Positions 24,645 to 37,088 of a DNA stretch of 64,000 nucleotides are shown in pieces; position 1 is the first letter of the stretch, and each line of letters starts with the position of its first letter. The translations under genes were made by a program, and so were the position numbers. Below the pieces are notes generated by a model, which was given only the letters and a program-made list of their open reading frames with translations, was not told the DNA's origin and did no database searches. The stretch covers positions 95,738,264-95,802,263 of the forward strand of contig NC_088797.1 of the NCBI RefSeq assembly GCF_011386835.1, given 5' to 3'. The stretch is from Chrysemys picta bellii. Lineage: Eukaryota > Chordata > Testudines > Emydidae.

Positions 24645-25530
24645 CGGCTTTGGAATAGGGCGCCGCGCCGAGCACACGGGGACGCAATCCAAGCACACGG
24701 GCAGATATTTAGGGTGGGTTTGACTCAGTCACACACACGAGATGTTTCTCTCTCAGTGTCCAGCTCAGAATGCAAAATCCGGCGGGCTATTCGTGTGTCC
24801 CTCGTCATCTGCTCTCAGCACCCCCTCTTCTCCTCGCCGCCAGCCCGCTCCCCAGTCCCCGCTCTGCTCCTCCACCACCTGCACGCCCGAGAAGCGTGCG
24901 CCTCCCCGTGCTGCTCCGGGCCACCTCAGCCAGGCAGCTGGCCGGGTAAGGGCGGCAGCAGCCTCGCTGGGGCTTCCCTGCGCAACTGGGCCTGTGCAGC
25001 CGCTGTGCACATGCTCATCGGGGCCCCAGCGGCCGGGCGTCTGAGCATCTGCGGCGCCGGGGAGGGCAGCTCCTGGAGCAGGGCGGTTAGAGCGGGCGGT
25101 GGGTCCCCGGCCCCGCTGCGGGGCTCCGCAGCCCCTACCGGCCCGGGCCAGCGCCAGGCGGCGGCGGCGTGGCTCGGAGGGCAGGCGGGCGGCGACAGGC
25201 TGTGCCCCACTTTGTGTCCAATCAGAGCGTGCGGGGTGCGCGCGGAACAGGGCAGCAATGCGTAAACAAGCCTGGGAAACTCCTCCGCCCCCCGCGCCGC
25301 TCCCTCGCACTCCGCTCCGCCGTGCTCTCCCCCGGCTGGCTCCCGCAGCCTCCCCCGCCCTCCGGCTCCGGAGCGCCCTACCGTTACCCGCCTCCCCGCC
25401 GCCCGCGCTCCCCCCAAGCTCAGGGCCTCTTGAGGGAAGGTAAGGGATCCGTCTGCCCGCACGCCCGAGCAGGGGGCTGGGGAGCGTGTTCTGGGGTGCA
25501 GGGGGCGAGCAGGTGTCGTAACAAGTTGCT
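24645..25530 (+). promoter_or_regulatory. CpG island with probable host promoter and first exon
   Basis: A GC-rich, CpG-dense stretch without transposon termini, unlike the other GC-rich tracts here. An AP-1-type TGACTCAGTCA lies at about 24720-24731. A perfect CCAATCAGAG box (NF-Y type) lies at 25218-25227 in plus orientation. GC-box-like pyrimidine clusters follow at 25285-25400. A strong 5' splice site, gaag|GTAAGG, has its GT at 25440-25441, so a first exon ending at 25439 is plausible. Overlapping frames of 100-209 codons on both strands are composition artefacts, and I do not assign a start codon. The host gene is unknown. Downstream DNA would then be a long first intron. Confidence 0.6.
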
Positions 25531-27363
25531 TAACGTGACATTGCTGTTGAATCATGTTGCAGGGAAGAGCAGCAGCAGCGAGGCAGGCTGGCAGGAGGGA
25601 TGTGACAGGGGCTCCAAGGGACTGGAGCAGAGAGCCACAGAGTAACTTTCTCCTTTATTTCCCTTTAATTAGAGAGCCTGCTTCAGTGCGGGCAGAGGCT
25701 GAACGAGCTGAGATTTCTGGCTGGAGAGAGGGGGAGAGAGAGAGAGAGACCCTGAAATGTGTTTGGAAGAAGCTGCTGCAGTTTGTGATGCTTGTAGCTT
25801 CCTGCTGGGGACAGAGCAGCAGCAGCACATTCGCTGTTCGGTAACAAGCAGGTTTGCATTTGGCTTCTGCGTGTGCTTCCACCAAGGATTTTCCTAGCAA
25901 AGAGCCTAGGTGGTTAGTTAGTGAGGAATAGGTTCTGGTCTAGACCATCTGTTTCTAGGGTAATTATCTCTAGTTAATGCTCCATGGCAGGGTGGTTGGC
26001 GTCCGTTTTGGTTAGGCTGGATTATTATATAAGAAGAGAGGCAGAAGTCCTCTGTTGCATAGAAAGCTGCTCCTGTGCATTTCTCTCTCCAAGTAGTTGG
26101 GGATCGAGGGACTAGTCACGGCCCAAAGGATATAGCCAGCGCAGAACCGGCAGACACACCTGTCTGAGCCCACAGGCAAAACTGATGAGCTCTTTTTACA
26201 CATACTGTTGGGTGCGTTTTCCAACGGTTGTGGTGGAAATGAAATATAGCCCATTGTATTTCCTCATTGCACATTTCCTTCCTCTTACTCTGGATATATC
26301 TCACTTTTTAAAAAATAAATATTTGAGCAAAAAAGTTTAAGAACTTGGTTTTTGCTTTGTTATTGAGCATGTTTAGTATGTTAGTATGATCTGGAGATGA
26401 CTGAATGAATCATCTTCTCTATGGAATAAAGGCTGGTGAATCATCTCTCTCACACGTGTGTACATACACACACAAAATACATTGTTGTTGATAGTGAAAG
26501 ATCAATGTCAGTTTCTGAAACAGTGGGAGGGGGGTAGGATGTACTTTGCACTCAAAAACCCACCCCGGTTTCCTGAGGCTAGTTCATGAGCTGTGAAAGT
26601 CTTGCAACATAAACTGTTATTTTCTTGGCACAGTAAGAAGAGAGCTCATTGAGTGGTAACCTCTGCCTTTATGAACTAACCAACCCTTTGATTTCCTTAC
26701 TATCTTAAATGATATTAAAGTTGCCAATATCGCATCACTGATACTTGGGGTGCAGGTCAGGATGCAGTATGCTATTTTAAATCAGATTTGAATAGGAAAA
26801 ATATGAAATTGTATAGTTACATCTGTAAAACATAGGCCAAGGACATTCTTTGTCAGATACAAAGGTTTTTAAAAGAGTTTTGGTTGTAGGCCAAAATAAT
26901 TGATCTATTTCAAAATAAAAGTTTGTTCCAAGCATTCTGTATTTTGGGGGGAAGCTGAGCCAATTTACTCAATAAATGTGCTACAGTTGCACCCTTACAT
27001 AAACTACAGTCTGATCTGGTCCTTTAAAGTTGATGGCCATTGACTCCACTGAGACTATTACTGGGTCCTTAGTATACAGCTTCTCTCTGGAATCCCATTT
27101 GCATACCTTCCACTTTTCCTTGACTTCTGTCTCCTGTCTTCTTGTATGGAGGAGGCAGTGACATGAAGTTTACAATTCCTCTCCTTCCCTGTGGTGCCAA
27201 CCTGCATTCAAGAATGAAGCAGCCAAGTATAGCAGGGGAAAGTGCTGTACACATGCAGGCACCTGCAATCCAAAAACATAAATACTGTGTCAAGTGTGCG
27301 TGTGTGCATATGACAGTCTCCATTCATTTAAACCCCCACTTTCTTGTCTGGTCGTCGTACATT
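25531..27363. other. No gene recognised (possible intron)
   Basis: Begins with the flank of the CpG island, including a (GA)n-like gagagagg tract at 25720-25750, then becomes AT-rich. No transposon ends or coding motifs are seen. Confidence 0.4.
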
Positions 27364-27524
27364 TTTATTTCTATGGCCTTACCAAATTCATGGTCCATTT
27401 TGGTCAATTTCCAATTGGTCATAGGATTTTTAAAATCATAAATTTCAGGATTTCAGGTATTTAAATCTCAAATGTCATGGTGTTGTAACTGTAGGGGTCC
27501 TGACTCAAAATGGGGTTGTGTAGG

Positions 27525-28317
27525 CAGGGCCGGCTTTAGCAAGAGCGGGGCCCGATTCCTGAGGGCGTGGCTTGCCACAAGCCCCGCCCCCAGGAATCGG
27601 GCCCCGCTCTGGCCGGAGCTCCAGCCGGGGTCGTGGGGCTTGGGTCTGGCCCGGAGCCGCTCAGCCGGGGCCGGGCTGGAGCTGAGCTGGGGGGCTGGGC
27701 CAGACCCGAGCCGGGCCAGACCCGAGCCGGGCTGGGGGGCCGGGCCCAAGCCGAGCCAAGCCGCGGGGGCCGGGCCCAAGCCAAGCCAAGCCGTGGGGGC
27801 CGGGCCCGAGCTGAGCCGTGGGGGCCGGGCCAGGCCGGGCCCAAGCTGAGTTGCGAGGGCCGGGCCCGGCCCAAGCCAAGGGAGCTGGGCTGGAGCCGAG
27901 CCGAGCTGCGGGGCCTGGGCCGGACCTGAGCCGAGCCGCGGGGGCCAGAACGGAGCCAAGCCAAGCGGGCCGGGCCGGCGCGCTCGGCCAGAAACGGGGC
28001 CGGAGCTGCTGGGGCCGGAGGTGCTCGGCCGGGGCCGGACTGGGCCGCGCCTCCCCGGAGCGCTTCTCACGTCCCCCTCCCACACCCCTGACTCCGCTTA
28101 CCAGGTGCTGCCTGCCCGCCCCTGCTTCTTTTCTGACTTCCCGCGAACCTCTGATTCGCGGGAAGCAGGGGCAGGGGAGGAGCAGGGGGCGGAGCGTGCA
28201 GAGGAGGGGAGGAGGGGGAAGTGATCTGGGAGCGGGGTGGAGAGCTGTGGCGCGGGGCCCTCTTAGTGCGGAGCCCAATTCAGCCGGATCGGCTGAATCG
28301 GCCTAAAGCTGGCCCTG
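27525..28317. mobile_element. GC-rich hAT, CAGGGCCGG family, nested
   Basis: Ends CAGGGCCGGCTTTAG and CTAAAGCTGGCCCTG with a perfect 8-bp duplication tgtgtagg (27517-27524 and 28318-28325). Subterminal hairpins lie at 27549-27602 (gcccgattcctg/caggaatcgggc) and 28276-28296 (attcagccg/cggctgaat). Between them is a purine-rich minisatellite-like tract of gggccgggcccaagcc units (about 27660-27970). Open frames of up to 205 codons here are Gly/Pro/Ala/Arg repeats created by this tract, not genes. Confidence 0.92.
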
Positions 28318-28579
28318 TGTGTAGGGGTAGCAAGGTTATCATAGGGAAGTTGCAGTATTGCCTTCGAGCTGAGTGGCTGGAGAGCGGTGGCTGCTGGCTG
28401 GAAACCTAGCTCTGAAGGCAGCACTGCTGCCAGCAGCAGTGCAGAAGTAAGAATGGCATGGTATCTTATTGCCACCCTTACTTCTGTGCTGCTGCCTTCA
28501 GAGCTGGGCCCTCAGCCAGCAGCTGCCACTCTCATGCCACACAGTTCTGAAGGCAGCATCGCAGAAGTAAGGGTGGCAT

Positions 28580-28699
28580 GAAGAAGTGAGGTTTTTACCC
28601 ACGAAAGCTTATGCCCAAATAAATCTGTTAGTCTTTAAGGTACCACCAGACTCCTTGTTGTTTTTGTAGATACAGACTAACACGGCCACCCCCTGATAC
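28580..28699 (+). mobile_element. Penelope-like element 3' tail
   Basis: Contains aagtgaggtttttacccac, gaaagcttatgcc, ctgttagtctttaagg, gactccttgttgttttt, then gatacagactaacacgg and cccctgata. These match the 3' part of the element at 56536-57331 and the short copies at 48097 and 54357. It is inserted into the hAT at 27372. No clear long target duplication (a shared catg at most). Confidence 0.8.
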
Positions 28700-29004
28700 A
28701 TGGTATGGTATTGGCACTCTTACTTCTGCACTGCTGTTGGTGGGGCGCAGCCTTCAAAACTGGGTGCCCAGCCAGCAGCCACAACACTCTGGCCACCCAG
28801 CTCTGAAGGCAGCACAGGAGTAAGGGTGGCAATACCATGACTTCCCCCTGCAGCCCGCTTTTGGGTCTGGACCCCCAGTTTTAAAAATGCTGGTCTTCCC
28901 TGTGAAATCTGTATTGTATAGGGTAATAGTACACACAAGACCAGATTTCACACTCCATGACACGTTTTTCACAGCTTGGAATTTGGTAGGGCCCTACTTA
29001 TCTC

Positions 29005-32000
29005 TAATGGGCTGAGCTCCATACCTGCAGCTCTTCTCATGAAAGCAAACATGTTCATGGACAGGGTTACTGTTAGTGTCTCATACATTACTGTTAGGGG
29101 AGAGGGGGCATACCATCTTCTGTGTTCATACAGCGGTGAACACACTGGCACTTCATAAATAACAATTCTATATCAGCAGTGTAGCAGTTGGATGCAAAAA
29201 AGACTAGATTAATTCAGTGTTCACTCTAATCATTTTAACACTCAAATCAGGAAGTTCAGGAGTTAACAAGGGTTAGTCTGCATAGCGGTGGTAGCTCGGC
29301 AATATTGGACACACTAAACAACAGGAGGTATATTTAAATGAATAAAATATTCATCAGAAATAGGGGTACAATATGGCCATGTTAACACAGAAGTGGAAAA
29401 TTTAGTTTGATATGTTTAAATTACCAACATTAACACTGCATTAATGTTTCTTTCATTGAATTTTCTTTAAAACATCAACAAACAGACAAAAAGAAGAAAA
29501 TCCATATTCTATTTGGGTACTATTTGGCACAAAAGTGGAACTACACTTAAATAAGTAAGAAAATGGACTATCTGCTCCACTTTTTTCTTTTGTGTTCGGT
29601 GTACGCCATGGGATTCAAAGTAAAATTGAGAGATTGTAAATTTTGTTTCATTATAAAATACACAGATATTTGTTGCCAATTCCTACATGTTGTGCAAGGT
29701 AATAAAATAGGTTGAATTTATTTTGCTAGTTAAATATAAATCAAAATATAAAAGAGAGTAGGGACAGAAAAGACCACTGTGTAACAGAATCTACCACCTT
29801 CCATTCTCCATTCACTCCATCATTCCTGTTAATGCCTTATCTAACTTGTTCTTGAATCTCTGTGGTATTGGTTCCTTGACCATTTCCCTTGATAGTCTAG
29901 TCCTCTATTGTACTTTTTCTTAACTATTTTTTCAATCACTGTAGTGGTTGTGAAAAGTGCCAGCTTGACAGCCTTTGAGACTGAAGCCCTTTATCAACAG
30001 AAGGGGTATAGCACAGGCAGCAACCTCAATCATGTGGCAAAACAACTTTTAAGTTTACGTATGGGGAGAAGTGGTGTTTCAGTCTCCATTCTTTGTTCTC
30101 TCTATGAAATTTGGCTATAGAGGTACCTTTGTGGTGGTTTTGGGATATGAAGGATACATATTTTCACTTGTCAAGTAGGGACTGAACTATTGCCGCCACC
30201 ACCTCTTTTTACATGTAAAACACTGAACGGCCCTCATATGGTAACAATTTATAGTGACTACTGACCCTATTCACATTTGATCTGGTAACCTAAAGGTGAA
30301 ATGCTCATTTCCCATTACTAATTGCCAAATCCATCCAGTCCCCAAGAACTTTCCTAATAGCTACCCACACCTTTTTGTTCCTTAGGGTTAGGACATTGCT
30401 GCTTGTTCTGTCATCTTCTGAGACTAAATAATTTTCTTCCTTTATGCCATTACCTTAAATGTATGTATTTGTAAACTTGGAGTGCTTTTGCTGGGTTGAT
30501 GTGTGAATTACAAATACAAACTGGTTATTTTAAATAAAGAAAATAGGAAAGAGGGGGAAAAAAAAGGTTAACCCCTCAGCCCTTGAAGATGTTTGGATAC
30601 CACAGTCTATTTGCATGAGTGTTGCAGCTCCATGTTTGCTGGGTTGTAGGTTTATTCTGCTTGGTGCCAAGTGAGAGGTGTTGTTGGTTTTTTTGTTTGT
30701 TTTTTTTTGTTTTTTTCTAAATGGGCTTCCTTCAGGCTTAGTGTGAAGTTGCATAAGGTATACAATTATTTTAACTGAATGGAGCTCAGTCGCAAGTTCA
30801 TATCATTTAGTTTTAAAATGTTAATTGAATTTGAACTAACTAACCGCTTAAATTTCTTTATCTTCAGTTCCATCACTCTGGACTGGAGGCTTTCACTCTT
30901 TCCAACAAATAGATATTGGCAGCTTCCAGGCAAATTTGCACTGACTGACACCCTATGCCTCTTTACTGATGTCAGTGGCGTTTACAGACTATAATTCACT
31001 GCAGAATTTTGCCCTTCAAATGTCCTTAATGTTCTGTTCTCCACTCATTCAGCCAGTCTGGCCTCTCGTGCACCGTGTACTGCAAGAAGCATTGGAAGAC
31101 ATATTGAAATGCACTTGCAAGCAGTTTTCTTAGTTCTTTGTCCAGAATTTGTTTTTCATGAAGAACTTTTCAATGAAGAATCTTAAAGACAGAAAGGGAT
31201 GGAAATGTCCCTGTTTCAAACAACTATTTTGTGACCTTTTTGCCTTAAGTACAATGATAATTTTATTTGCCCAAAAGGTACTACTGAGGAGACTCAAGGA
31301 GAAAAATGCTTTCCTTCTCAGAGGGGCTTAAAAATTGTATATGGAAGTTGCTGGGAGTTGTTCAGCTCTCAAAGAGTACTGAATCCTCAGTAGTAAAGGT
31401 ATTGTTTCCTAATTCACTTGCACTCTGTAGTGCACACCAATAATCTATTCACCCTGATATATTTTTTTAATTGTTGGCCATCCATATGGCTTTTTCTAAC
31501 AACTTTCAGTTTGTCATTTAGGTGCTGCGATAATATAAGTGTTTAAAATGATTATAGGTTTAGGAATTTGCCCAAGTCTTTAAAAACAAAAACAAACCCA
31601 CAACATTTTACTGCAGGGATAAAAGAGTGTTCTCCCCAAGCACCGGCGCATTATACAAGACAAATAGCATTAAACAAATAGTAACAAGAATGAAAACAAG
31701 TAAGCCTAGATTTTGCCCTTGGTGACTCCTGTGAAGCTCCAACAACTACAAGGGCACGTGCACAAGAGTCACTGATGGCAAAATTAAACCCTAAGAAAAT
31801 TAAAATTTGAACATTGTTTAAAAAACAAAAACAAAATGAGTTTCTATGGACAAAATGTCCTGTGCTGCTCTCAGACTGGAATTTGGTTCAGCTATGGACT
31901 TGGTTTCTAGTGGAAAAAGTCAACAGTTTAGCAAATTGCATTTGTCTATAGTCACTCCAGTGCTTTGGGAAGTGATTTGGGATATGTTGACTATGGAAAA

Positions 32001-32337
32001 AAGGCTATATAAAACCAAATACTGTGGTATTACTATACTGTAGAAAGACAATTTATCTTCATATTATTCTTATAAGGGTGATTTTTTTTATTGGTACTAC
32101 TCTGGAGGATAGTAAATATGTGAATTTACAATATAGCGATACATATTACATTTATATATCTTTAAATTGTTGCAATTCTTGGGTCAATTTTTAGGACTAG
32201 AAGAGTTGCCTAATGGAATATTTTAGGCTGTAACTTGCTGTTTCCAGTCTTTCAATAGTAATGTATTCCCTGCACCTGTTGTTCTGTAACAAAAAAACAA
32301 CCTCCCCTCTCCTTCCCCCCCGCCCAATTTACTTTGC
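29005..32337. other. No gene recognised
   Basis: AT-rich DNA, possibly intron. A T-rich run at 30683-30718 is noted. Short frames (60-74 codons) lack motifs. Confidence 0.45.
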
Positions 32338-32345
32338 AGTAAAAG

Positions 32346-32975
32346 TATGGTTACCATATTTCAACAATCAAAAAAGAGGACACGGGGTGCTGCCCTAGCC
32401 CCGCCCCCTCCCACTTCCCACCCCCCTCAGAATCCCCCTACCTGTCCCCCCCCACCCTAACTGCTCCCAGGACCCCACCCCCTATCTAAGTCTCCCTGCT
32501 CCCTGTCCCCTGACTGCCCCAACCGCTCTCTACACCCCCTTCTCCCGACAGCCCCCCCAGAACCCCCGACCAATCTAACCCCCCCGTTCCCTGTCCCTTA
32601 CCTGCCCCAACCGCTCTCTACACCCCCTTCTCCTGACAGCCCCCCCCAAACCCCCGACCAATCTAACCCCCCCGTTCCCTGTCCCATGCCTGCCCCCCCC
32701 ACCAGGCCAAGGAAGAGCTGCGGGCTCCATGTGCAGCCAAACAAATAAGGCACTGCTCTGCGGGGGAGGGGGAGGGATTCTGGCTGCTAGAGGCCCCAGT
32801 GGCTGCGAGCGGCTTTCAATCAGGCACAGCCGTCCAATCAGCCGCACTGCACTCTGCGTGAGGGGAAGGGGGAAATCCCGGACATTTCTACCTTATTAGA
32901 AATCCCCCCTGGATGGCCATTTAAAGCTAAAAAAGCCGGACATGTCCGGGGAAACCCGGACGGCTGGTAACCCTA
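32346..32975. mobile_element. hAT element with TAGGGTTACCA-type ends
   Basis: Left end TATGGTTACCATATTTC and right end GGCTGGTAACCCTA, flanked by a perfect 8-bp duplication agtaaaag (32338-32345 and 32976-32983). The interior is C-rich with a near-exact direct repeat of about 90 bp (ccctgactgccccaaccgctctctacacccc and following; two units around 32510-32680). The right subterminal part has ggacatgtccgggg. Non-coding. Confidence 0.9.
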
Positions 32976-32983
32976 AGTAAAAG

Positions 32984-33387
32984 TGAACAACTTGGTGTAT
33001 GAACATATAGATGAGTAACTGTCTCATACAAAGATATACAGCCATTGAGGGTTTCTGGTGATATCGTTAAGCAGAACATAAGTGATTTCTCTTTAGAATT
33101 TTAAGATGGTGTATTCTTGTATACATTATTTTTAATATAAAAGATTTCTAAAAAAAAAATGTCTTAGCATTCCGTGTAGAAAAGAAGCAAGTTGGTTTCA
33201 ATACACGTTCAATCAATACAGTTAATATGGGTGTGTGATATCATACCCATATTAATTACATTTATATTTTGTTGACCTGTGGGAATAGCATGTCGGACTC
33301 AATTCTGTTCCCAGTGGGACTATTCATGAGAGTAAGGGCTGTGGAACTTGGGCTTATATAAGAAATGAAACTAGGATGTTACAAATA
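32984..33387. other. No feature recognised
   Basis: AT-rich spacer with an imperfect palindrome around 33227-33255 (atatgggtgtgtgatatcatacccatat). Confidence 0.5.
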
Positions 33388-33395
33388 TTTTATCC

Positions 33396-33588
33396 CAGTA
33401 GTTTTCTAGCATTTCATCCTGTGGACCATCATGTGAAAAAGACCCTCTTATGGAACCATCTCCCCTTTCCACCTTCCCCACTCCCTAGTCACCCACTTCT
33501 TGGTTCTCAAAATATTTTGTTCTGCTGACCGTGAGCAAAAATTCCATGGACAACTGGTAGTCCATAGGTCAGAGTTTGAGAACCATTG
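33396..33588. mobile_element. hAT MITE, CAGTGGTTCTCAA-type ends
   Basis: The left end CAGTAGTTTTCTAGC and the complement of the right end (CAATGGTTCTCAAACTCTG) are diverged inverted repeats. Flanks ttttatcc (33388-33395) and ttctattc (33589-33596) match at 6 of 8. Related by its ends to the element at 20039. Non-coding. Confidence 0.7.
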
Positions 33589-33596
33589 TTCTATTC

Positions 33597-34583
33597 ACGT
33601 ATATGCATAATACCTGCAGTTGGAAGTCACATGTATGTAATGAATTATATTTATTAATAATATTTGATATTGTGGTAGGGCTTAGTAGCCTCGGTCAGGA
33701 TCAAGACTTTATTAAGAACTGGAATTTCCCAATCAGTAGTGAGTGTCTAAAATGACTGCTACCGTAAAAATAAAATGTAATACTGTTCAAGTGGCATTTC
33801 AGTGCTAGTTAGCCAATGATCAGACAGCCAAATGAGATGAGTTCTGTTTTTTATCCAGTGGGGATAGTGTTGGTGTTAAAGATGAGTAGTTGATTTACTG
33901 GAAATGAGATAAGAGATTAAGAGTCCCAGGAGTCCCTTACAGAAACATCACTACTAGTTAATGCAAGTGTAATAGCAGTATTCACCAAAGAGGGAAAACA
34001 GCATCAGAATACCATCCAGGCTCTAGTTTGGTCCAGAAAACCAAAGCTATTCTTCACAGCTAAGGATCAACTCTTGGGTATCCACCAGTGACTAGTGGAT
34101 GCATGCACATGCATTTGAAATAACATGCACGTACACAAGTGCAATGCCTGATGTTCTATGTGTGTGTGCATTTGAAATCCCCTACTGATGTGTGCACTTT
34201 TCTTTGTATGATCTTTTGAAAATTTGGATCATAATTTGTATTTGTTACAACACTGAATATGATCCAAAATTTTCCATTGGTTTCACAAGAGATTTTCCAT
34301 TGAATTCAGAGAGAGGCTGGATTTTAGCAATTCTTTATTGGTTTCAATGGGGCTTTTCTATAACATCCGGCTTTGCTCAAAATTTCAAGAGTAAGTTTCC
34401 TTTCAAACTGATGGTGCCTTCCTATTGAATCTGTTCTGGTTTAAAAAAAAAAGAAAGAAAATCTGAGTTGGTGCTGTTCATTCAAACTGTGACAGTTTCT
34501 TTTTTACTCAGGATTGTTTATTGCTCCAACCTCTCCCCCTCAGGCAACCTGGGAGAACCAGCTTCCTTTAGCCTGGTCACACT
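33597..34583. other. No gene recognised
   Basis: AT-rich DNA. A 78-codon frame at 34192-34428 has no motif. Confidence 0.45.
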
Positions 34584-34591
34584 CTTTAGAG

Positions 34592-34785
34592 CAGGGGTAG
34601 TCTAGGCGAACCAGGGGCCAAATCCAGACCACCAGATGCTTTTGAACTGACCTCAAAATCTTTTTATTTAGTTATTATATCATTATTGTTATTTTTTATT
34701 ATTATTATTTTCTCTGGAGTCTGGACCTTGACTAGACCTTGTCCAAGAAATTTGGACCTTGACAAATAATAATTGACTACCCCTG
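34592..34785. mobile_element. hAT MITE, CAGGGGTAGTC ends
   Basis: Terminal repeats CAGGGGTAGTC and GACTACCCCTG, flanked by a perfect 8-bp duplication ctttagag (34584-34591 and 34786-34793). The interior is AT-rich with a (TTA)n-like tract at 34675-34710 and subterminal ggaccttgac repeats. Non-coding, 194 bp. Confidence 0.92.
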
Positions 34786-34793
34786 CTTTAGAG

Positions 34794-36048
34794 TAACACT
34801 TGTTCCATCAAGGTAGAGGCATTCAGTGTTAATGACTTCTTGATTGTCCTGAAGCAGCTTCCTGATAGGGTTTGTGAGATTCATGACCAGTCTTTGCTAG
34901 CAAATGGCTGATTCAGTATACAGTGAGGGTCACTTTATATACATAGTGTTAATAAAATCAACTAGAATATATAAGTTTTACACAGACAGATTCCCTAAAC
35001 TCACATATTTGATACCGCCCCTCTCTGAGGTGTGATTATTTCACTGATGATACATAGTGATTCATTTTTGGTGGTGTTCTGCTTAGGTGAGTCTAATTTT
35101 TCTTGAGTTCTGGTGTGACAAGCACATTTTCCTGTAGTTGTGTATGAAGCATATGGGAACATGTCTTTCATTAGCTGCAGTGTTCCCCAATAACTTGATG
35201 TTCTTCATTGGCGAGATTTCCTTTGTGGCCATTCTAATCACAAATATTACAGAAGAGTAAAAGAGGGTGACCTAGAGAAACATTACACAGAACAATAGTG
35301 AAAGAAGTCAAATCCATCAACATGACACTCAGGAGCCTGAAGAGACCAGGGCAAAAGCTAAATAAGTGGCAGAAATTGGTGGACACCTTCCACACCTGAA
35401 GTGGTGGGAGGATAAATTAAAAAGAAAGATGTATATGTTTGTATAGATGAACCACCATCCTGTTAACTAGTGTTTCTATAACCCGGTCCTGGACAACAGG
35501 AAAAGGAGAACTGTGTACTCAAAGTGATCCATATTCTAAGGAAATCAGAACACTATGTTAGACCCATTATGATATTATTAATGAGAATCCTCATCCCTAT
35601 CAAATAGATTATCATTTAGCCATTGTTTGTCTGCAACATTAGACCTATCTGTATCTCCAGTGAACAATATGACTTGAATTCTGATCTGAATGTTCAGTTA
35701 CATTAGACACTTTTTTGTAAACATACATTTCTTTTAATTGAACAAAAGTATTACAGTTCCACTATCAGAATAATCTTCTGATGTTTAACAAATGTCTGTT
35801 TATAGGTCAGAGTCATGAGAGCCTATTAGCTTTGAAACCTCTGCAGTCATACTGATTTACTATTCTTTGCATGAAGACTCAATAGTAAATTAGTGGTGGT
35901 TTTCTATCGTATTTTAAGTGTTTGCCAAAGTCTTTTTGAGCCTCTAATATAGCTCCGTAAGGGGAATCAAACTCTTACTTGTACAGATCCTCAATTCTTA
36001 ATGTTCCCTCAAAGATGAGGTAATCTGAAGAATCAGTCCTTTCTATCT
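34794..36048. other. No gene recognised
   Basis: AT-rich DNA between two hAT elements. No repeat termini or coding motif seen. Confidence 0.45.
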
Positions 36049-36056
36049 CCCAAAGA

Positions 36057-37088
36057 TAGGGTTGCCAACACTCCTGGACTGGCCAGGAGTCTACCGGAAT
36101 TGGCATCAATCTCCTGGTGACTATTGAAAGCAATCTGGGAGATTTTAATAGGCCACTAAAAGTCCGGTCCCTACTTGATTTGGCTCCGCAAGGCTCCTGG
36201 AAGTGGCCAGTCTGGCTCCTAGGTGCAAGGGCAGTCTCTGCGTGCTGCCCCTGCCCCGACTGCCATCTCTGCAGCTCCCATTGGCCGGGAACTATGGCGA
36301 ATGGGAGCTCGGGGACGGTGCCTGCAGGCAGGGGCAGCGCACAGAGCCACCTGGCTGCTCCTGAGCCTAGGAGCCAGACTGGCCGCTTCCAGGAGCCGCC
36401 CGAGGTAAGCGCTGCCTGGCTGGAGCCTGCACCCCAAACCAGACATGCCAAACCCGTGGGAAAAAAATGCAGAAATTGCACTTGGTTTTGGCTTAATTGG
36501 CTTGTGAGTTGTTTGTTGGCTAGTTTTGGCTGGTTGTAGCTTGTTGCTTCTTTTTTTTGATCGGCTCCCAGCAAGCAGGGGCAAGGGGGGGACAAGGGGC
36601 AAGGGGGGGAGAGAGTCAGGGGTGCACAGCAGACCCACCACAGTCCCAGACTGCACGCTGGGGGGGATCTAGTCACATAGAGCATTGGGGTTCTTAGGGA
36701 TTGGCTTGTTTGGGCCTTGTTTTGAAATGGGATTAGCTTGATTTTTGGCTTATTGTTAAAGTTGGGGTTCTTATTTACCACATGAAAGTTGGCAACTGTG
36801 TCCTGAACTCTCGCACCCCAGCCCTGAGTCCTCTCCCGCACCTCAACCCCCTGCTCCACTCCTTCCTGCACCCCAACCTCCTGCTCCATCTTGGAGCCCC
36901 ATCCTGCACCCCAAACCCCTCATCCATGGCCCCACCCCAGAGCCCACACCCCCTCCTGCACCCTAACCCCTTGTCCCAGCCCTGAGTTCTCCTGCACTCT
37001 GAACCCCTTGGCCCCAGCACGGAGCCCCCTCCTGCACCCCAAACCTCTCATCCCCGGCCCCACCCTCCCGGAGCCTGTTCCTGTCTCT
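36057..37088. mobile_element. hAT-like element, TAGGGTTGCCAAC start, with a nested insertion
   Basis: Begins TAGGGTTGCCAACACTCC, like the element at 50345. Flanks cccaaaga (36049-36056) and gccaaaga (37089-37096) match at 7 of 8. The expected right-hand terminal repeat is not visible, so the right end may be deleted. Inside is a hairpin of gcagctcccattggcc and a diverged complement (36271-36310). After the nested element at 36440-36798 comes a C-rich repetitive tract (ctgcaccccaacccc-type units, 36800-37070). The 304-codon minus frame over 35975-36889 is not a gene: it crosses the element boundaries and carries no motif. Confidence 0.6.
36440..36798. mobile_element. Nested hAT-like element with CAG..TTGCCAA ends
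   Basis: The left end CAGACATGCCAAACCCGTGGG and the complement of the right end (CAGTTGCCAACTTTCATGTGG) are imperfect inverted repeats. It interrupts the ctgcacccc text of the surrounding element. No clear duplication is seen (flanks ccccaaac and tgtcctga). Family resemblance to the element at 9797. Confidence 0.55.

Larger units (their letters stand above)
27372..28996. mobile_element. hAT foldback with TATGGCCTTACCAAATT / AATTTGGTAGGGCCCTA ends
   Basis: The ends are inverted copies of a TAGGGCCCTACCAAATT terminus. Flanks tttatttc (27364-27371) and cttatctc (28997-29004) match at 6 of 8. The inner part repeats, in both orientations, a module with cttacttctg, gctgccttcagagctggg and ggtggca (28350-28580 and 28700-28830). 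It hosts two later insertions, a GC-rich hAT (27525-28317) and a Penelope tail (28580-28699). Confidence 0.75.

Noticed and set aside
24714..25645. Several frames of 100-209 codons in the CpG island
   Set aside because: Typical GC-rich artefacts on both strands; no coding motif. The region is better explained as promoter and untranslated first exon.
27468..28306. 205-codon Gly/Pro/Arg frames resembling a repetitive protein
   Set aside because: They arise from a minisatellite-like tract in a hAT with clear ends and target duplication.
35975..36889. 304-codon minus-strand frame
   Set aside because: It crosses the border of a transposon and a nested one, with no domain; the join of unrelated DNA makes a real gene very unlikely.
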